Shown here piece after piece: positions 8,008-17,044 of a DNA stretch of 63,473 nucleotides (position 1 is its first letter; each line of letters starts with the position of its first letter). The notes below the pieces were generated by a model. The model saw only the letters and a program-made list of their open reading frames with translations, did not search any database and was not told where the DNA came from. The translations under genes and the position numbers were made by a program. Origin of the DNA: Oligoflexia bacterium (GTDB taxonomy: Bacteria; Bdellovibrionota; UBA1018); the NCBI GenBank assembly GCA_903895855.1, contig CAITVN010000130.1:1-63473 (forward strand). The letters run 5' to 3'.

Positions 8008-8892
8008 ATGACGAGGTTAAATTTTATGAGTCGACAAGAAAACAGTGATCGTTTGGGAGTTTTAAAAACCTACAAGCTTTATATCGACGGAAAATTTCCG
8101 CGAACAGAGTCGGGTAGGTATTTTAAACTAAAGGCAGCTGACGGAAAAATTCTGGCAAATGTTTGCCAAGGGTCTCGAAAAGATGTGCGCGATGCGGTGA
8201 CTGCAGCCCGTACGGCATTTGCAAAATGGTCGAGGCAGACGGCCTACTTGCGCGGGCAAATCTTATACCGTGTGGCTGAAATGTTAGAGGGGCGAAGACT
8301 TCAATTTACTGAAGAGTTGGTAGAACAAGGGGTCACACGCGATAAAGCGATTGCTGAAGTGAGTGAGTCGATAGATACCCTGGTTTATTATGCAGGCTGG
8401 AGTGACAAGTATCCGCAGATTTTTTCGGCGGTGAATCCGGTAGCATCGTCACACTTTAATTTTTCGATGCCAGAGCCCACGGGCGTGGTTTGTGTTTTGG
8501 CACCTGAGCTTCCGAGCTTGCTCGGTCTGGTGCGTGCGATTGCGCCGGTGATTATCGGTGGCAACACGGCGGTTGTACTCGTGTCGTCAAAGCAGCCGTT
8601 GTCTGGCATCACTTTTGGTGAAGTCTTACACACGTCTGATTTGCCATCAGGTGTGGTGAATTTGGTGTCTGGGTTTCGTGACGAGCTCATCAAGACCATG
8701 GCGTCGCACATGGATGTGAATGCGATTTTACTTTGTGCCGAGAAAGATCGAGTGGGTGATTCGGTCGTGGTTCAAGAACAAGCAATTGAGAATTTAAAAC
8801 GCGTGAGTGTCTGGAAAGACATTGAGGCGAATCCGTATCGCATCATGGAGTTTCAAGAGATCAAAACGACCTGGCACCCAGTGGGAGCTTGA
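8008..8892 (+). CDS. Half-length aldehyde dehydrogenase-like protein
   Basis: A 294-residue relative of the preceding enzyme that covers only the N-terminal and NAD-binding part. YKLYIDGKFPRTESGRYF aligns with the start of the full enzyme, YYAGWSDKYP with YYAGWADKLE, and LPSGVVNLVSGF with LPPGVVNIITGF. The P-W-N motif has become PELPSLLG, the FTGSTEVG loop is lost, and the catalytic Cys/Glu domain is absent. The frame is open with no internal stop, so it looks maintained rather than decaying. It may be a structural or regulatory partner of the full enzyme. Starts at 8008 (AAGGAA) and 8026 (GAGG) are both plausible. The next gene starts immediately after the stop codon. Confidence 0.8.
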   Translation: MTRLNFMSRQENSDRLGVLKTYKLYIDGKFPRTESGRYFKLKAADGKILANVCQGSRKDVRDAVTAARTAFAKWSRQTAYLRGQILYRVAEMLEGRRLQFTEELVEQGVTRDKAIAEVSESIDTLVYYAGWSDKYPQIFSAVNPVASSHFNFSMPEPTGVVCVLAPELPSLLGLVRAIAPVIIGGNTAVVLVSSKQPLSGITFGEVLHTSDLPSGVVNLVSGFRDELIKTMASHMDVNAILLCAEKDRVGDSVVVQEQAIENLKRVSVWKDIEANPYRIMEFQEIKTTWHPVGA

Positions 8893-9744
8893 GTGAATTT
8901 TCGTTGCGCCTCGGCCATCGGGCTTACCTTGCTTTCGGTGCTTTTTCAGTTTTTGGCATCGGCTGGGGGCTCGGTGAGTGCGATGCCGATCGGGAGTGCG
9001 CAGCCACCTAGTCGAGTGCTGGTGGCAATTGGAGGGGGTGACCGAACCCCAGTCATCATTTCAAAAATACGAGACATTTCGACGGCGACGTTCGGAGAAT
9101 CGAACGTGTTGATGATTGCGTGGGCGAGTGAAGAGCCAACAGCCATGCTCGAGGCCGTGAGTCGTGACTTGAAGTTAGGTGGCTTGGTTGATCTCACTTC
9201 TGCGCCTTTGACCGCCCAATTGACTCCAGCCCAAGTAAACTCGATGATCGAAGCGATTCGGCGCGCGCAGATTATTTTTTTCACAGGAGGTGATCAGTCG
9301 CAGTTGATGTCTGCCCTTAACTCAAATCCTTCGATTGTGAGTGAAATTCAGGCTGCCTACGTGGCGGGTAAGATCATGGTCGGCACGAGCGCTGGTACAG
9401 CGTTCATGAGTCACGTGATGTTGACAGGTCAAGGCGCCGAAGACGAGATTTCAGCGAACTCAGTTGAAACGATCGACGGGTTTGGTTTTGTCACTCAATG
9501 CGTGTTTGATCAGCATTTTCTAAAACGCCAACGACAAAACCGAATGCTGAGTGTACTTTTGAAAAATCCAACCCTGACTGGGGTGGGTATTGATGAAGCC
9601 ACCGCCGTTATTTTACGAAATGAGCACCAAGCTGAAGTGATTGGTCGAAGTTGGGTGAGTGTGTTTCGTCAGAATGGTCAGGCAAGTACGCGCGCTAGCT
9701 TTGAATTAACGCTTTTCAAAAGCAGCGAGCGTTTTGATCTGTAG
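8893..9744 (+). CDS. Secreted S51-family (cyanophycinase-like) peptidase
   Basis: A 283-residue protein with a signal peptide (hydrophobic residues about 8-28, ending near VSAMP), then the class I glutamine-amidotransferase-like fold of S51 peptidases. FFTGGDQSQL, the nucleophile elbow GTSAGTAFMS (Ser near 170) and FDQHFLKRQRQNR match the family's GGDQ, xSAG and DxHF...R positions. Cyanophycinase and peptidase E cleave Asp-containing peptides; secretion suggests degradation of external polymer or peptide. The GTG start abuts the stop of the half-length dehydrogenase, so the genes are probably translationally coupled, although no metabolic link to deoC is obvious. Confidence 0.88.
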   Translation: MNFRCASAIGLTLLSVLFQFLASAGGSVSAMPIGSAQPPSRVLVAIGGGDRTPVIISKIRDISTATFGESNVLMIAWASEEPTAMLEAVSRDLKLGGLVDLTSAPLTAQLTPAQVNSMIEAIRRAQIIFFTGGDQSQLMSALNSNPSIVSEIQAAYVAGKIMVGTSAGTAFMSHVMLTGQGAEDEISANSVETIDGFGFVTQCVFDQHFLKRQRQNRMLSVLLKNPTLTGVGIDEATAVILRNEHQAEVIGRSWVSVFRQNGQASTRASFELTLFKSSERFDL

Positions 9745-9770
9745 TTCTTTTCGTCTTTCGGTTGCTCTAT

Positions 9771-10694
9771 CTACAGGGCGATCGATGCGCCTAGGTGAAA
9801 GAGTGTCGCTTGATTGTACGAAGCTTCAAGTCGAAATCCAGGGGTGAACTGCATTCCTAGTGAAAGAGTGTTTCCGCTGGTGATTCCAAACTCATTTGAG
9901 GTGTCGCCCACGCGCATTCCGTATCCGTAAGAAATCATGAACGGCAGGGCGACCACACCGATCGCGGGTTTGATCACGGTTCCATTGAATCGGTCACTTG
10001 TCGAAGCATCAAAACTCAAGGTCGAAAACGCATTCACATCAACTGAAAGTCCGGCCCCGACAGCTTTAAACCCACGGTCAATGCCGTAGGCGTTTGCACC
10101 CACGCGAACGGTTCCATGGGGGTTAAAAATAGCGCCTAGGTTTGCGGTCCAAGTGTTTTCTCCTTTTGGGCCCACACCTTGACCTGGCTTCACGAATCGA
10201 TAAGTGCCAGACAATCCTATTGAGGTGTCAATGGTTTCAGCGAAGGTGGCTAGGCCAAAATTCAAATACGACAGTGACCCCAATGAGTCTGATACATTGT
10301 TAAACGTTTCAACGCCAAGAGTGCCGCCGGCAAATTTGTTTCCGGTATAAAATTGAAATCGATTACCCAGAGATTGTGAATAGTGTTTTGCGTTAGGGGT
10401 ATTGGGCGAGTCAGCCGCGACTTCTGCCGAATCGACCGAAACTTGAATTTTGGGTCCCTGGTTAAAAACTAGCGCTGCTGGATTTTCTCGTTCTCTGGGG
10501 GTTTCTGAGGCCGACGAAACTCCACCTCCAACGGTATGATTGTGTAAACTGTCGGCGTTACCATAATAGGTACTACCTCCACCATAATAAGAAGCCGCCG
10601 CCGCTAGGCTTGGTGTGCCCGCCAATGCAGCCGACACGATGAGTGCGAGACTGGTGAGACTCAATGGGGTTAAGTTAGACGCGCGGGTTTTCAT
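9771..10694 (-). CDS. Outer-membrane beta-barrel-like protein
   Basis: A 307-residue protein with a clear signal peptide (about residues 1-33, ending SLAAAA). It continues with a Gly/Tyr/Ser segment and then alternating-hydrophobicity strands with many aromatic residues and Asn/Gly turns, ending in an even-spaced hydrophobic strand (LFHLGASIAL). No family was recognised. The pattern fits a small outer-membrane barrel of 10-14 strands. It has a 245-bp upstream gap before pfkA and AGAGAGA upstream of ATG, so it is probably transcribed separately from pfkA. Confidence 0.7.
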   Translation of the reverse strand: MKTRASNLTPLSLTSLALIVSAALAGTPSLAAAASYYGGGSTYYGNADSLHNHTVGGGVSSASETPRERENPAALVFNQGPKIQVSVDSAEVAADSPNTPNAKHYSQSLGNRFQFYTGNKFAGGTLGVETFNNVSDSLGSLSYLNFGLATFAETIDTSIGLSGTYRFVKPGQGVGPKGENTWTANLGAIFNPHGTVRVGANAYGIDRGFKAVGAGLSVDVNAFSTLSFDASTSDRFNGTVIKPAIGVVALPFMISYGYGMRVGDTSNEFGITSGNTLSLGMQFTPGFRLEASYNQATLFHLGASIAL

Positions 10695-10939
10695 AAGTGA
10701 TCTCTCTTTGAAGTCTTAATAAAGCAAGTGCAGTGCCATGAGGCTGAGAGAGGGGGCGTTCTTCAACGATGATCTTGAGCGGCTTAAGGGGTGGGTATTA
10801 TTATCTAATTTTAATGAAATGTTATGGGCACTGCTCGACCCGAGCGGTGTTGCCGAATAATTGGTCAGCAGGTGTCTAAAGTTTAGGCAGGTGATCGTGG
10901 TCTAAGAAAATGCGAGACGGCGCTGGTCAGGAGTCGATT

Positions 10940-11953
10940 TTAAACTGCCAAAACTTGGGCAAATCTCAGCATTTCATCGGGGAACGGCTTCGTTTTTCCG
11001 ATCACTTTTGAGAATGGCACTAGTTGAATTTTGTCATCGCGAACACCAACCATGCCGTTTGACTTGCCATTGAGCAAGTACATCACTGCTGAAGCACCCA
11101 TCACTGATGCCAAATGCCGATCGTGGGCAGTGGGGGTGCCGCCGCGTTGGGTGTGGCCCAAAATACAAACCTTGGCCGCGTGGCCCTTTTTTTCAAGTTC
11201 TGCGGCAATGAGTTGAGTGAATCCAGGAGTGTTGCCTTCAGCGACAACAATGATGCTACTTGATTTTCCGCGCTTGATTCCGCGCTCTACTGTTTTTGAA
11301 ATGGCGTCGATAGAGACTTTGGTGGGTTTCCTGTGCTCAGGTACCACGATGGTTTCGGCACCACCGCCGACACCCGTGAGTAGTGCAATGTAACCCGCGT
11401 TACGGCCCATCACCTCAACTAAAAAAATGCGATCGTGCGAACTTGCGGTGTCGCGAATTCTATCGATTGCCTCGATTGCCGTATTCACGGCAGTGTCGAA
11501 TCCGATGGTGTCTTCGGTGCCGGCAACGTCGTTGTCAATGGTTCCGGGCACTCCGATTGTTGAAAATCCCGTTTCTGTTTCGAGTAGCGAGGCGCCAGTG
11601 AAGGAACCGTCGCCGCCGATCACGACTAGGGCATCAATTTCTTTTCGCTCGAGAATATGAGCCGCTTCTTTACGTGTGGATTTTTCAAAAAAAGCTTCAC
11701 AGCGATCAGTTTTCAAAATGGTGCCGCCGCGCTGAATGATGTTGGCAACGCTTGAAGCGTAAAGCGGTTCAATCTGACCTTCTAGCAAACCTGAATAGCC
11801 CTTGTGTACTCCGTAAACTTGAATGTGCTGAGATATTCCGAATCGAACCACTGCGCGAATCGCAGCATTCATTCCTGGGGCATCACCGCCGCTGGTGAGT
11901 ACTGCAATGGATTTGAGTTTTCTTTTGATGGGCAACAGGGGGAGTTCGATCAT
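10940..11953 (-). CDS. pfkA: ATP-dependent 6-phosphofructokinase
   Basis: A 337-residue cytosolic glycolytic enzyme that phosphorylates fructose-6-phosphate. It has the ATP site LTSGGDAPGMNAAIRAVVR (19-37), the GGDGS loop, the catalytic PGTIDND segment, the MGRNAGYIA substrate motif and LGHTQRGG near the C-terminus. A short N-terminal extension (MIELPLLPIKRK) precedes the canonical start of the fold. The GGDGS glycine at the ATP/PPi-discriminating position predicts ATP use. It is 25 bp downstream of gpmI, so the two glycolytic genes probably form one operon. Confidence 0.95.
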   Translation of the reverse strand: MIELPLLPIKRKLKSIAVLTSGGDAPGMNAAIRAVVRFGISQHIQVYGVHKGYSGLLEGQIEPLYASSVANIIQRGGTILKTDRCEAFFEKSTRKEAAHILERKEIDALVVIGGDGSFTGASLLETETGFSTIGVPGTIDNDVAGTEDTIGFDTAVNTAIEAIDRIRDTASSHDRIFLVEVMGRNAGYIALLTGVGGGAETIVVPEHRKPTKVSIDAISKTVERGIKRGKSSSIIVVAEGNTPGFTQLIAAELEKKGHAAKVCILGHTQRGGTPTAHDRHLASVMGASAVMYLLNGKSNGMVGVRDDKIQLVPFSKVIGKTKPFPDEMLRFAQVLAV

Positions 11954-11978
11954 GGGAATAGATTTACCTTTCGGTAAA

Positions 11979-13538
11979 TTATATTGTAGGCAGTAAACTT
12001 TTTCCAGTGACTTCTACTGGAATTTCGATGCCTATCAATTCACAGACTGTCGGCATGAAATCATTTAGCCCACCGTCTTTGAGTGCCTGCCGATCAGTTT
12101 TTGGCGCATTGGCCGAATTGGGCGCGATCCAAAGTGCCGGCACAGGGTTTAATGTGTGCTGGGTGTGAATTTGGCCATGTTCATCTTGCATTTCTTCAGC
12201 ATTGCCGTGATCGGCAGTGATCAGAGTGTGGTAGCCATTTTTTTCGGCGGCACCGACTACTTGAGCTAGGCACTTGTCGAGAGTCTCCATGGCTTTGACG
12301 GCGGCTTGGTAGTTTCCGGTATGACCGACCATATCGGCATTCGCAAAATTCAGGAGCATGAAGTCGTACTGTTTCAGTGCGAGTCTCGTGGTCGCCTCAT
12401 CTGCGATCGCATAGGCACCCATTTCAGGTTTAAGATCGTAGGTGGGAACATCTTTAGGTGACGGAACCAAAAATCGATCTTCACCAACATAAGGCGCCTC
12501 TCGGCCACCATTGAAAAAGAAAGTGACGTGCGCGTATTTTTCGGTTTCTGCGATTCGAAACTGCTTGAGTTTCTTTATTTCTAGCCACTCACCCATAATA
12601 TTCTTAGAGTTCTGAGGCTCAAAGGCCGCTGAAAACTTGAAATTCTTGTCGTAGACCGTCATCGAGCAAAATGACGAAAGAGTGGCTACTCTTGACCGAG
12701 AGAACTGTGAAAACTGGGCGTCGGTCAGAGCATTCGTAATTTCTCTTGCACGATCTGATCGGTAATTAAAAAATAATACACTGTCACCTGGCTGAATGCA
12801 GGCACTCTTGTCGAGAACGATCGGTTCTAAAAATTCATCGGTCTTGCCCAGTGAATAAGATTTTTCGACCAGTTCTAGGGGTGAGCCCTTGGTTTCTTCG
12901 GTCTCACCGAGCATCGCGTGGTAGGCTTTTGATACGCGTTCCCAGCGGTTGTCTCGGTCCATGGCAAAGTAGCGTCCCGATATCGTTGCAATGTGAGCGC
13001 GACAAGTTGCCTGGTCAGAGAAGGTGGGGTGGTTGAGTAGTTGTCGCAGGTACTTCACGCCAGAATTTGGCGGCGTGTCTCTACCGTCGAGAAAAACGTG
13101 AACTGACACCCGTGGAATCGTTAGCTCTTGGCAAAGGTCTAAGAGTGCAAAGACGTGATCGATGTGCGAGTGAACACCACCGTCTGAGAGTAGTCCCATG
13201 AGATGCACTTGCCCCGTTTTTTCAGCGCCGGCTTTCAGATTGGCGCGAAGTACCGGGTTTGTGTAAAAGCTCTTATCCCGAATGGTTAGATTGATGCGGG
13301 TGAGGTCTTGAAAAATAATTCTGCCGGCACCTAAGGTCATGTGACCCACTTCAGAGTTTCCCATGATTTTGTCAGGCAGGCCAACGGCCTCTCCGTGGGT
13401 TAATATCTGAGAGTGAGGGTAGCGTTTCCACACATCTTTATAAAAAGGCATTTCAGCGTTTTCAACCGCATTAAAGGCCGACGATTTACCAAGTCCAAAC
13501 CCATCAAGAACGATCAGTAACGTACGAGATTTTTGCAT
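11979..13538 (-). CDS. gpmI: 2,3-bisphosphoglycerate-independent phosphoglycerate mutase
   Basis: A 519-residue metalloenzyme of the alkaline phosphatase superfamily that interconverts 3- and 2-phosphoglycerate. It has the N-terminal metal motif LIVLDGFG, the phosphoserine motif MGNSEVGHMTLGAGR, substrate residues in LSDGGVHSHIDH and FLDGRDTPPNSG, and the C-terminal metal site LITADHGNAEEM...HT. Start ATG 13538 is preferred; an in-frame TTG at 13565 adds nine residues and lacks a ribosome site. It is preceded by a 74-residue gene and followed by pfkA. Confidence 0.95.
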   Translation of the reverse strand: MQKSRTLLIVLDGFGLGKSSAFNAVENAEMPFYKDVWKRYPHSQILTHGEAVGLPDKIMGNSEVGHMTLGAGRIIFQDLTRINLTIRDKSFYTNPVLRANLKAGAEKTGQVHLMGLLSDGGVHSHIDHVFALLDLCQELTIPRVSVHVFLDGRDTPPNSGVKYLRQLLNHPTFSDQATCRAHIATISGRYFAMDRDNRWERVSKAYHAMLGETEETKGSPLELVEKSYSLGKTDEFLEPIVLDKSACIQPGDSVLFFNYRSDRAREITNALTDAQFSQFSRSRVATLSSFCSMTVYDKNFKFSAAFEPQNSKNIMGEWLEIKKLKQFRIAETEKYAHVTFFFNGGREAPYVGEDRFLVPSPKDVPTYDLKPEMGAYAIADEATTRLALKQYDFMLLNFANADMVGHTGNYQAAVKAMETLDKCLAQVVGAAEKNGYHTLITADHGNAEEMQDEHGQIHTQHTLNPVPALWIAPNSANAPKTDRQALKDGGLNDFMPTVCELIGIEIPVEVTGKSLLPTI

Positions 13539-13572
13539 TGAGCCTATATTGTTCAACAGTTTCAACTTTTTT

Positions 13573-13797
13573 TCAAAAGGTCATTTTTTTTAGTTGAACC
13601 TTGGCAGCTTCTGCCTGAATTTTTTGGGCAATGTCAGGGGCTTGCATTGAGACTAGTAGACTCTCGGGCTCTCTACTAATCGCGGCCGGAGCCGCCATTT
13701 CTTTAGAGGCCATTTGCCGTACGTCGATCTGCTTCATTTCGGCGATGGTCGAAGATTGAGATGCTTGATTTGCCCCGATAAAATTGATTGCTGACAT
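13573..13797 (-). CDS. Small hypothetical protein upstream of gpmI
   Basis: A 74-residue protein, not recognised. The N-terminal half is polar with several Gln/Ser, and the C-terminal half (APDIAQKIQAEAAKVQLKKM) is a probable amphipathic helix. There is no signal peptide or membrane segment. A strong GGGAG lies 7-8 nt before ATG, which is the main reason to call it real. It ends 34 bp before gpmI and is probably co-transcribed with it. Confidence 0.6.
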   Translation of the reverse strand: MSAINFIGANQASQSSTIAEMKQIDVRQMASKEMAAPAAISREPESLLVSMQAPDIAQKIQAEAAKVQLKKMTF

Positions 13798-13959
13798 AGT
13801 TTTAGTCTCCCAAAGACACGATGATTAAAGTTTATGGGCGGTCGAAAATTCTTTCAACTGTGTCACTTCCAAATTCTTTCTAGAGTTTTCGTACCGAAAA
13901 GAGATTGTTAAAGTCATAAAGTTGGCACCTCAAAGTGCCGAAACGACAGGTGAGGATTC

Positions 13960-14484
13960 ATGGCCCAAATGGGTAAGTGCTGGTCAAATAGGATTGCGGC
14001 AGTATTGACGTTGCCTTTAGCCGTGGCAGCTACGCTTAACCATGGCGTGTGTGATGCCGCTGGGCGGGTGCTTGTTAGGGGCGTTTGTAAGATCGATGCT
14101 TCACTCGACACGCGGTTTGCTTCTTACCCAGAATATGCAAAAATGGTCAACCAGTCGGTTAAGCTTCAGTTTGATGCAGCTTTTGAAAGAGAATCGGGCC
14201 CCCTGCACGCGTCAGCGCTGACACACTCATTTAATCAGAAGCTGCCGTATCAAAAGAAAATTCCGATTTCATTAGATCTTGCCCTACGTGAAGACATCAG
14301 TACGTCAAGCCACTCGGCGTTCGTGTGGAAAAACAGTAATCTTTGGATTCAATTTAACGTACTCAAACGTGACTTAAATGACGGTCGACTCACAGGGGCA
14401 TGTATGGTCATTTTTGGTCCGAACAATAATCCGCCCATTTGGGGGAAATTTTCAGAAGAAACTGAACATCTTTCTGGGTTGTAG
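13960..14484 (+). CDS. Secreted hypothetical protein
   Basis: A 174-residue protein with a signal peptide (hydrophobic residues 12-25, possible cleavage after VCDA). The mature part is soluble-looking, with two nearby cysteines (VCDAAGRVLVRGVC) and no recognised domain. The sequence DLNDGRLTGACMVIFGPNNNPPIWGKF near the end has mixed beta character. AGGTGAGGATT precedes ATG 13960. It lies 27 bp upstream of the truncated haemoglobin gene and is probably co-transcribed with it. Confidence 0.65.
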   Translation: MAQMGKCWSNRIAAVLTLPLAVAATLNHGVCDAAGRVLVRGVCKIDASLDTRFASYPEYAKMVNQSVKLQFDAAFERESGPLHASALTHSFNQKLPYQKKIPISLDLALREDISTSSHSAFVWKNSNLWIQFNVLKRDLNDGRLTGACMVIFGPNNNPPIWGKFSEETEHLSGL

Positions 14485-14511
14485 CGAGTCACTGGAGGAG
14501 ACACATTTGGT

Positions 14512-14946
14512 ATGAAAACAGTTTTTGAAGACATCGGCGGCAAAGCGGTCATTGCACGGGTTGCCAAGGTTTTCTATGACCTGGTTTTTCAAGATCCCTG
14601 GATTGGTCAATACTTTGCTGATGTGAAACAAGAAACGATTGAAGCGCAGCAAACCGATTTCATGACGCAAGCACTGGGGGGCCCGAAAGTCTATTGTGGT
14701 CGATTTCCGATTCCCGCTCATAAGCATATGTTCATTAGTGAGGAACTTTTTATTTATCGTGAAAATCTGGTAAAAAAAGCATTAGATGAGGTTGGAATTG
14801 CGCCACAGCTTCAAGAGGCTTGGCTTAATATTGATCGGGCATTCAAGAATGGAATTGTAAAAAAATCAGTTGATCAATGTGAGAAACGTTTCAATACTGA
14901 CGAAATACTGAATTTTGAAAATCCAAAAATCAAGAAAGCTGCCTAA
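14512..14946 (+). CDS. Truncated (2-on-2) haemoglobin
   Basis: A 144-residue bacterial globin. The group 1-like start FEDIGGKAVIARVAKVFYDLVFQDPWIGQYF (B-helix Tyr/Phe region), the LGGPKVYCG turn and AHKHM with the proximal haem histidine are visible, followed by the ELFIYRENLVKKALDEVGI helix. It binds haem iron and O2 or NO; roles include NO detoxification and oxygen delivery. The C-terminal 25 residues are a charged extension beyond the fold. GGAGGAG lies 12-14 nt upstream. The methyltransferase gene mnmD begins 5 bp after its stop. Confidence 0.87.
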   Translation: MKTVFEDIGGKAVIARVAKVFYDLVFQDPWIGQYFADVKQETIEAQQTDFMTQALGGPKVYCGRFPIPAHKHMFISEELFIYRENLVKKALDEVGIAPQLQEAWLNIDRAFKNGIVKKSVDQCEKRFNTDEILNFENPKIKKAA

Positions 14947-14950
14947 TTGA

Positions 14951-15856
14951 GTGACGACAAGTTCACAGACAGAAAATGACAAGCAAGAACAATTCGAGAT
15001 CGTAAACCTGAAAAATGGTCTTAAGAGTTTGCGTTCTTTAGCTAACCTCGAAACCTTTCACCCAGTGACTGGGCCTAGGGTTGAATCGCGAATTTTGTAT
15101 GTCGAAAGTCAAAACTTAATCGAACGCTGGAGGGGGTCGACTACAGAGTTTGTGATTTGGGATGTTGGGTTTGGTGCCGGTGCGAATGTGACTGCAGTCA
15201 TCGAGGCTATCGAGCAAGAGTTGAGCAAGGGTCAACAGTCGATGGCCAAACTGAGGCCGATTCGAATATTGAGTTTTGACCGATCAACAGCGCCAATTGA
15301 GTTTGCTCTTAAAAATGTTGATTCGCTTGATTACCTCAAAAATCACGAGGCCCATCTTTTAGAATTATTATCAAGTAGAAGGGTTCGATTACATCAGTTG
15401 ATTGATTGGCAGCTTATCTTAAGTGATTTTTCTCAGCTAGTTTTTGTGTCGAACTCAAGCGATTGGGCTGCTCCTCACGCGATATTATTTGATCCGTATT
15501 CGGCATACAAAAATTCAGAAATGTGGAGTCTTGAACTGTTCACCGCCTTGCGTGGTTTTTTGCCGCAGAATGAAGTGAGTTTACTGACGAATTACACGCG
15601 TTCGACCTCGGTGCGCGTGACGTTGCTTCTGGCTGGTTTCTTTGTGGGGGTTGGTACTGAGGTGGGAGAAAAGAGTGAGACGACGGTGGCGAGTAATCAG
15701 TTGGCCGCTCTCTATCGGCCGTTAACGCGAGATTGGTTGAAGCGGGTTGAGTGTTCGCGCAATTCTGCGCCCATTCGAGCAAGTGGCCTAAAGAAAGATG
15801 TTCCGATTTCGAAAGAAGACTTCGCGAAGCTTCTGACTCATCCTCAGTTTTCTTGA
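14951..15856 (+). CDS. mnmD: tRNA U34 methyltransferase, MnmD/MnmC1 domain
   Basis: A 301-residue stand-alone methyltransferase domain of the bifunctional MnmC family (DUF752). LKSLRSLANLETFHPVTGPRVESRILYV matches the N-terminal signature, IWDVGFGAGANV is the SAM motif, FDPYSAYKNSEMWS the family's acidic motif, and TNYTRSTSVRVTLLLAGFFVGVG the C-terminal core. It methylates the aminomethyl group at wobble uridine. The FAD oxidase half is absent, as in other single-domain MnmD proteins. It starts with GTG 14951, closely spaced to the globin gene. The interval to rlmH (15857-16031) shows only a weak AAATCAG/CTGATTT inverted repeat. Confidence 0.87.
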   Translation: MTTSSQTENDKQEQFEIVNLKNGLKSLRSLANLETFHPVTGPRVESRILYVESQNLIERWRGSTTEFVIWDVGFGAGANVTAVIEAIEQELSKGQQSMAKLRPIRILSFDRSTAPIEFALKNVDSLDYLKNHEAHLLELLSSRRVRLHQLIDWQLILSDFSQLVFVSNSSDWAAPHAILFDPYSAYKNSEMWSLELFTALRGFLPQNEVSLLTNYTRSTSVRVTLLLAGFFVGVGTEVGEKSETTVASNQLAALYRPLTRDWLKRVECSRNSAPIRASGLKKDVPISKEDFAKLLTHPQFS

Positions 15857-16031
15857 GGGCTCGCACTTCGCTTTGTGGTTGGACAGTCTAGGTTGAATAG
15901 TTCAGTTGGTTACCAAAAGTACCTCCGCTGTGGCGGCAAGTGGAGGTCAGTCGTGGTAGCGAGTTCAGTGTGGCCATGAGAAATCAGCAATCACTGGCGG
16001 CGACTGATTTTCGGCAATTCACTCAACTGCC

Positions 16032-16526
16032 TTAGCCCTCGTTGTGATAGGGGTGGCCGCTGTTGACGGCAAATGCGCGAAACACCTGCTCGTACAAAAC
16101 CACCCGAATGAGTTCGTGGTTGAGAGTTTGAGCGCCGAGGCTCAGTAGCTGGTTGGCTTTTTTTCTGGCTGAGTCAGAAAACCCAAGTGAACTACCGATG
16201 CAAAAACAGAGGTGCGAAACAGAAGACTCATTTTTTTCTTGAATCAGTTTGGCCCACTCGAGGGTTCTTAGGTTTTTTCCGCGTTCGTCTAGAAAAATAA
16301 CCCACCTTCGCGCCGTTGAATTGGCTTCGATTTTATCAAAGAGCAGGGTTTCTTCGAGTGATTGATTTTTCGCGCGCACCGCCTCTGATTTTTCAGTAAC
16401 GCTCATCGATTTTAGTTCAAATATTTCTACTGGTGTTTGGCTCGCAAGCGCTTTTTGGTAATAGGCAGCAGCCTCAGGGAGGCCCTGGGTCTTGAGTTTT
16501 CCAAAAACATAGAATTGCACTTTCAT
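16032..16526 (-). CDS. rlmH: 23S rRNA pseudouridine-1915 N3-methyltransferase
   Basis: A 164-residue SPOUT methyltransferase that modifies m3-pseudouridine in helix 69 of 23S rRNA. The C-terminus HELIRVVLYEQVFRAFAVNSGHPYHNEG is diagnostic. The usual IGGPEG SAM-loop reads IGSSLGFS, an unusual substitution. Start 16526 (MKVQFYVFGK) matches the family's N-terminus; the upstream extension to 16577 is rejected. It is the last gene of the rplU...rlmH block. Confidence 0.92.
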   Translation of the reverse strand: MKVQFYVFGKLKTQGLPEAAAYYQKALASQTPVEIFELKSMSVTEKSEAVRAKNQSLEETLLFDKIEANSTARRWVIFLDERGKNLRTLEWAKLIQEKNESSVSHLCFCIGSSLGFSDSARKKANQLLSLGAQTLNHELIRVVLYEQVFRAFAVNSGHPYHNEG

Positions 16527-16600
16527 AAGACTGCACTTTCGATGTCTATCTTCAAGCCTGACCGCACGATGGCTCAAGCCTGACTGACCGCCTTCGGCGG

Positions 16601-17044
16601 TCAGTTATAGTTTTCAGAAGAGCCAGAAGAGCTCGAAGTGTAGTACTCTGGTGGTACCTTCACCTTTGGAGCTTCGGACCACAGTGTCTCAAGGTCGTAG
16701 TACTCGCGAAGCGCGTCTAAGAAAATGTGAACAATGACATCGCCAAAGTCCATGAGTATCCAGCGCCCCTCGCCGTAGCCCTCAAGAGCCAGAAGGTCAT
16801 AATTTTGAATGCCCATTTGGCTTTCAACTGAATTGGCAATGGCCTGAACTTGTCGTTCTGATTGGCCGCTGCAAATTACAAAATAACCCGTGAATGAGGA
16901 CAGTTCATTAAGGTCTAGAATTTTCAGATTCTCAGCTTTTTTGTCGAGAGCGGCCTTGGCGCAAAGTAGGGCCCGATTTTTCGAGACTTCTTCATCGGTC
17001 AAAACTTTAGGCGCCGTCGTGGTTTGAGTTTGTTTCATAAGCAT
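16601..17044 (-). CDS. rsfS: Ribosome silencing factor
   Basis: A 147-residue RsfS/Iojap protein that binds L14 and blocks subunit joining under starvation. The core is visible as AKAALDKKAENLKILDLNELSSFTGYFVICSGQSERQVQAIANSV and then GRWILMDFGDVIVHIFLDALREYYDLETLWSEA. A Ser/Gly-rich tail follows. AGGGGAAC lies 9 nt before ATG 17044. It overlaps the end of nadD by 10 bp, in the conserved order nadD-rsfS-rlmH. Confidence 0.95.
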   Translation of the reverse strand: MLMKQTQTTTAPKVLTDEEVSKNRALLCAKAALDKKAENLKILDLNELSSFTGYFVICSGQSERQVQAIANSVESQMGIQNYDLLALEGYGEGRWILMDFGDVIVHIFLDALREYYDLETLWSEAPKVKVPPEYYTSSSSGSSENYN

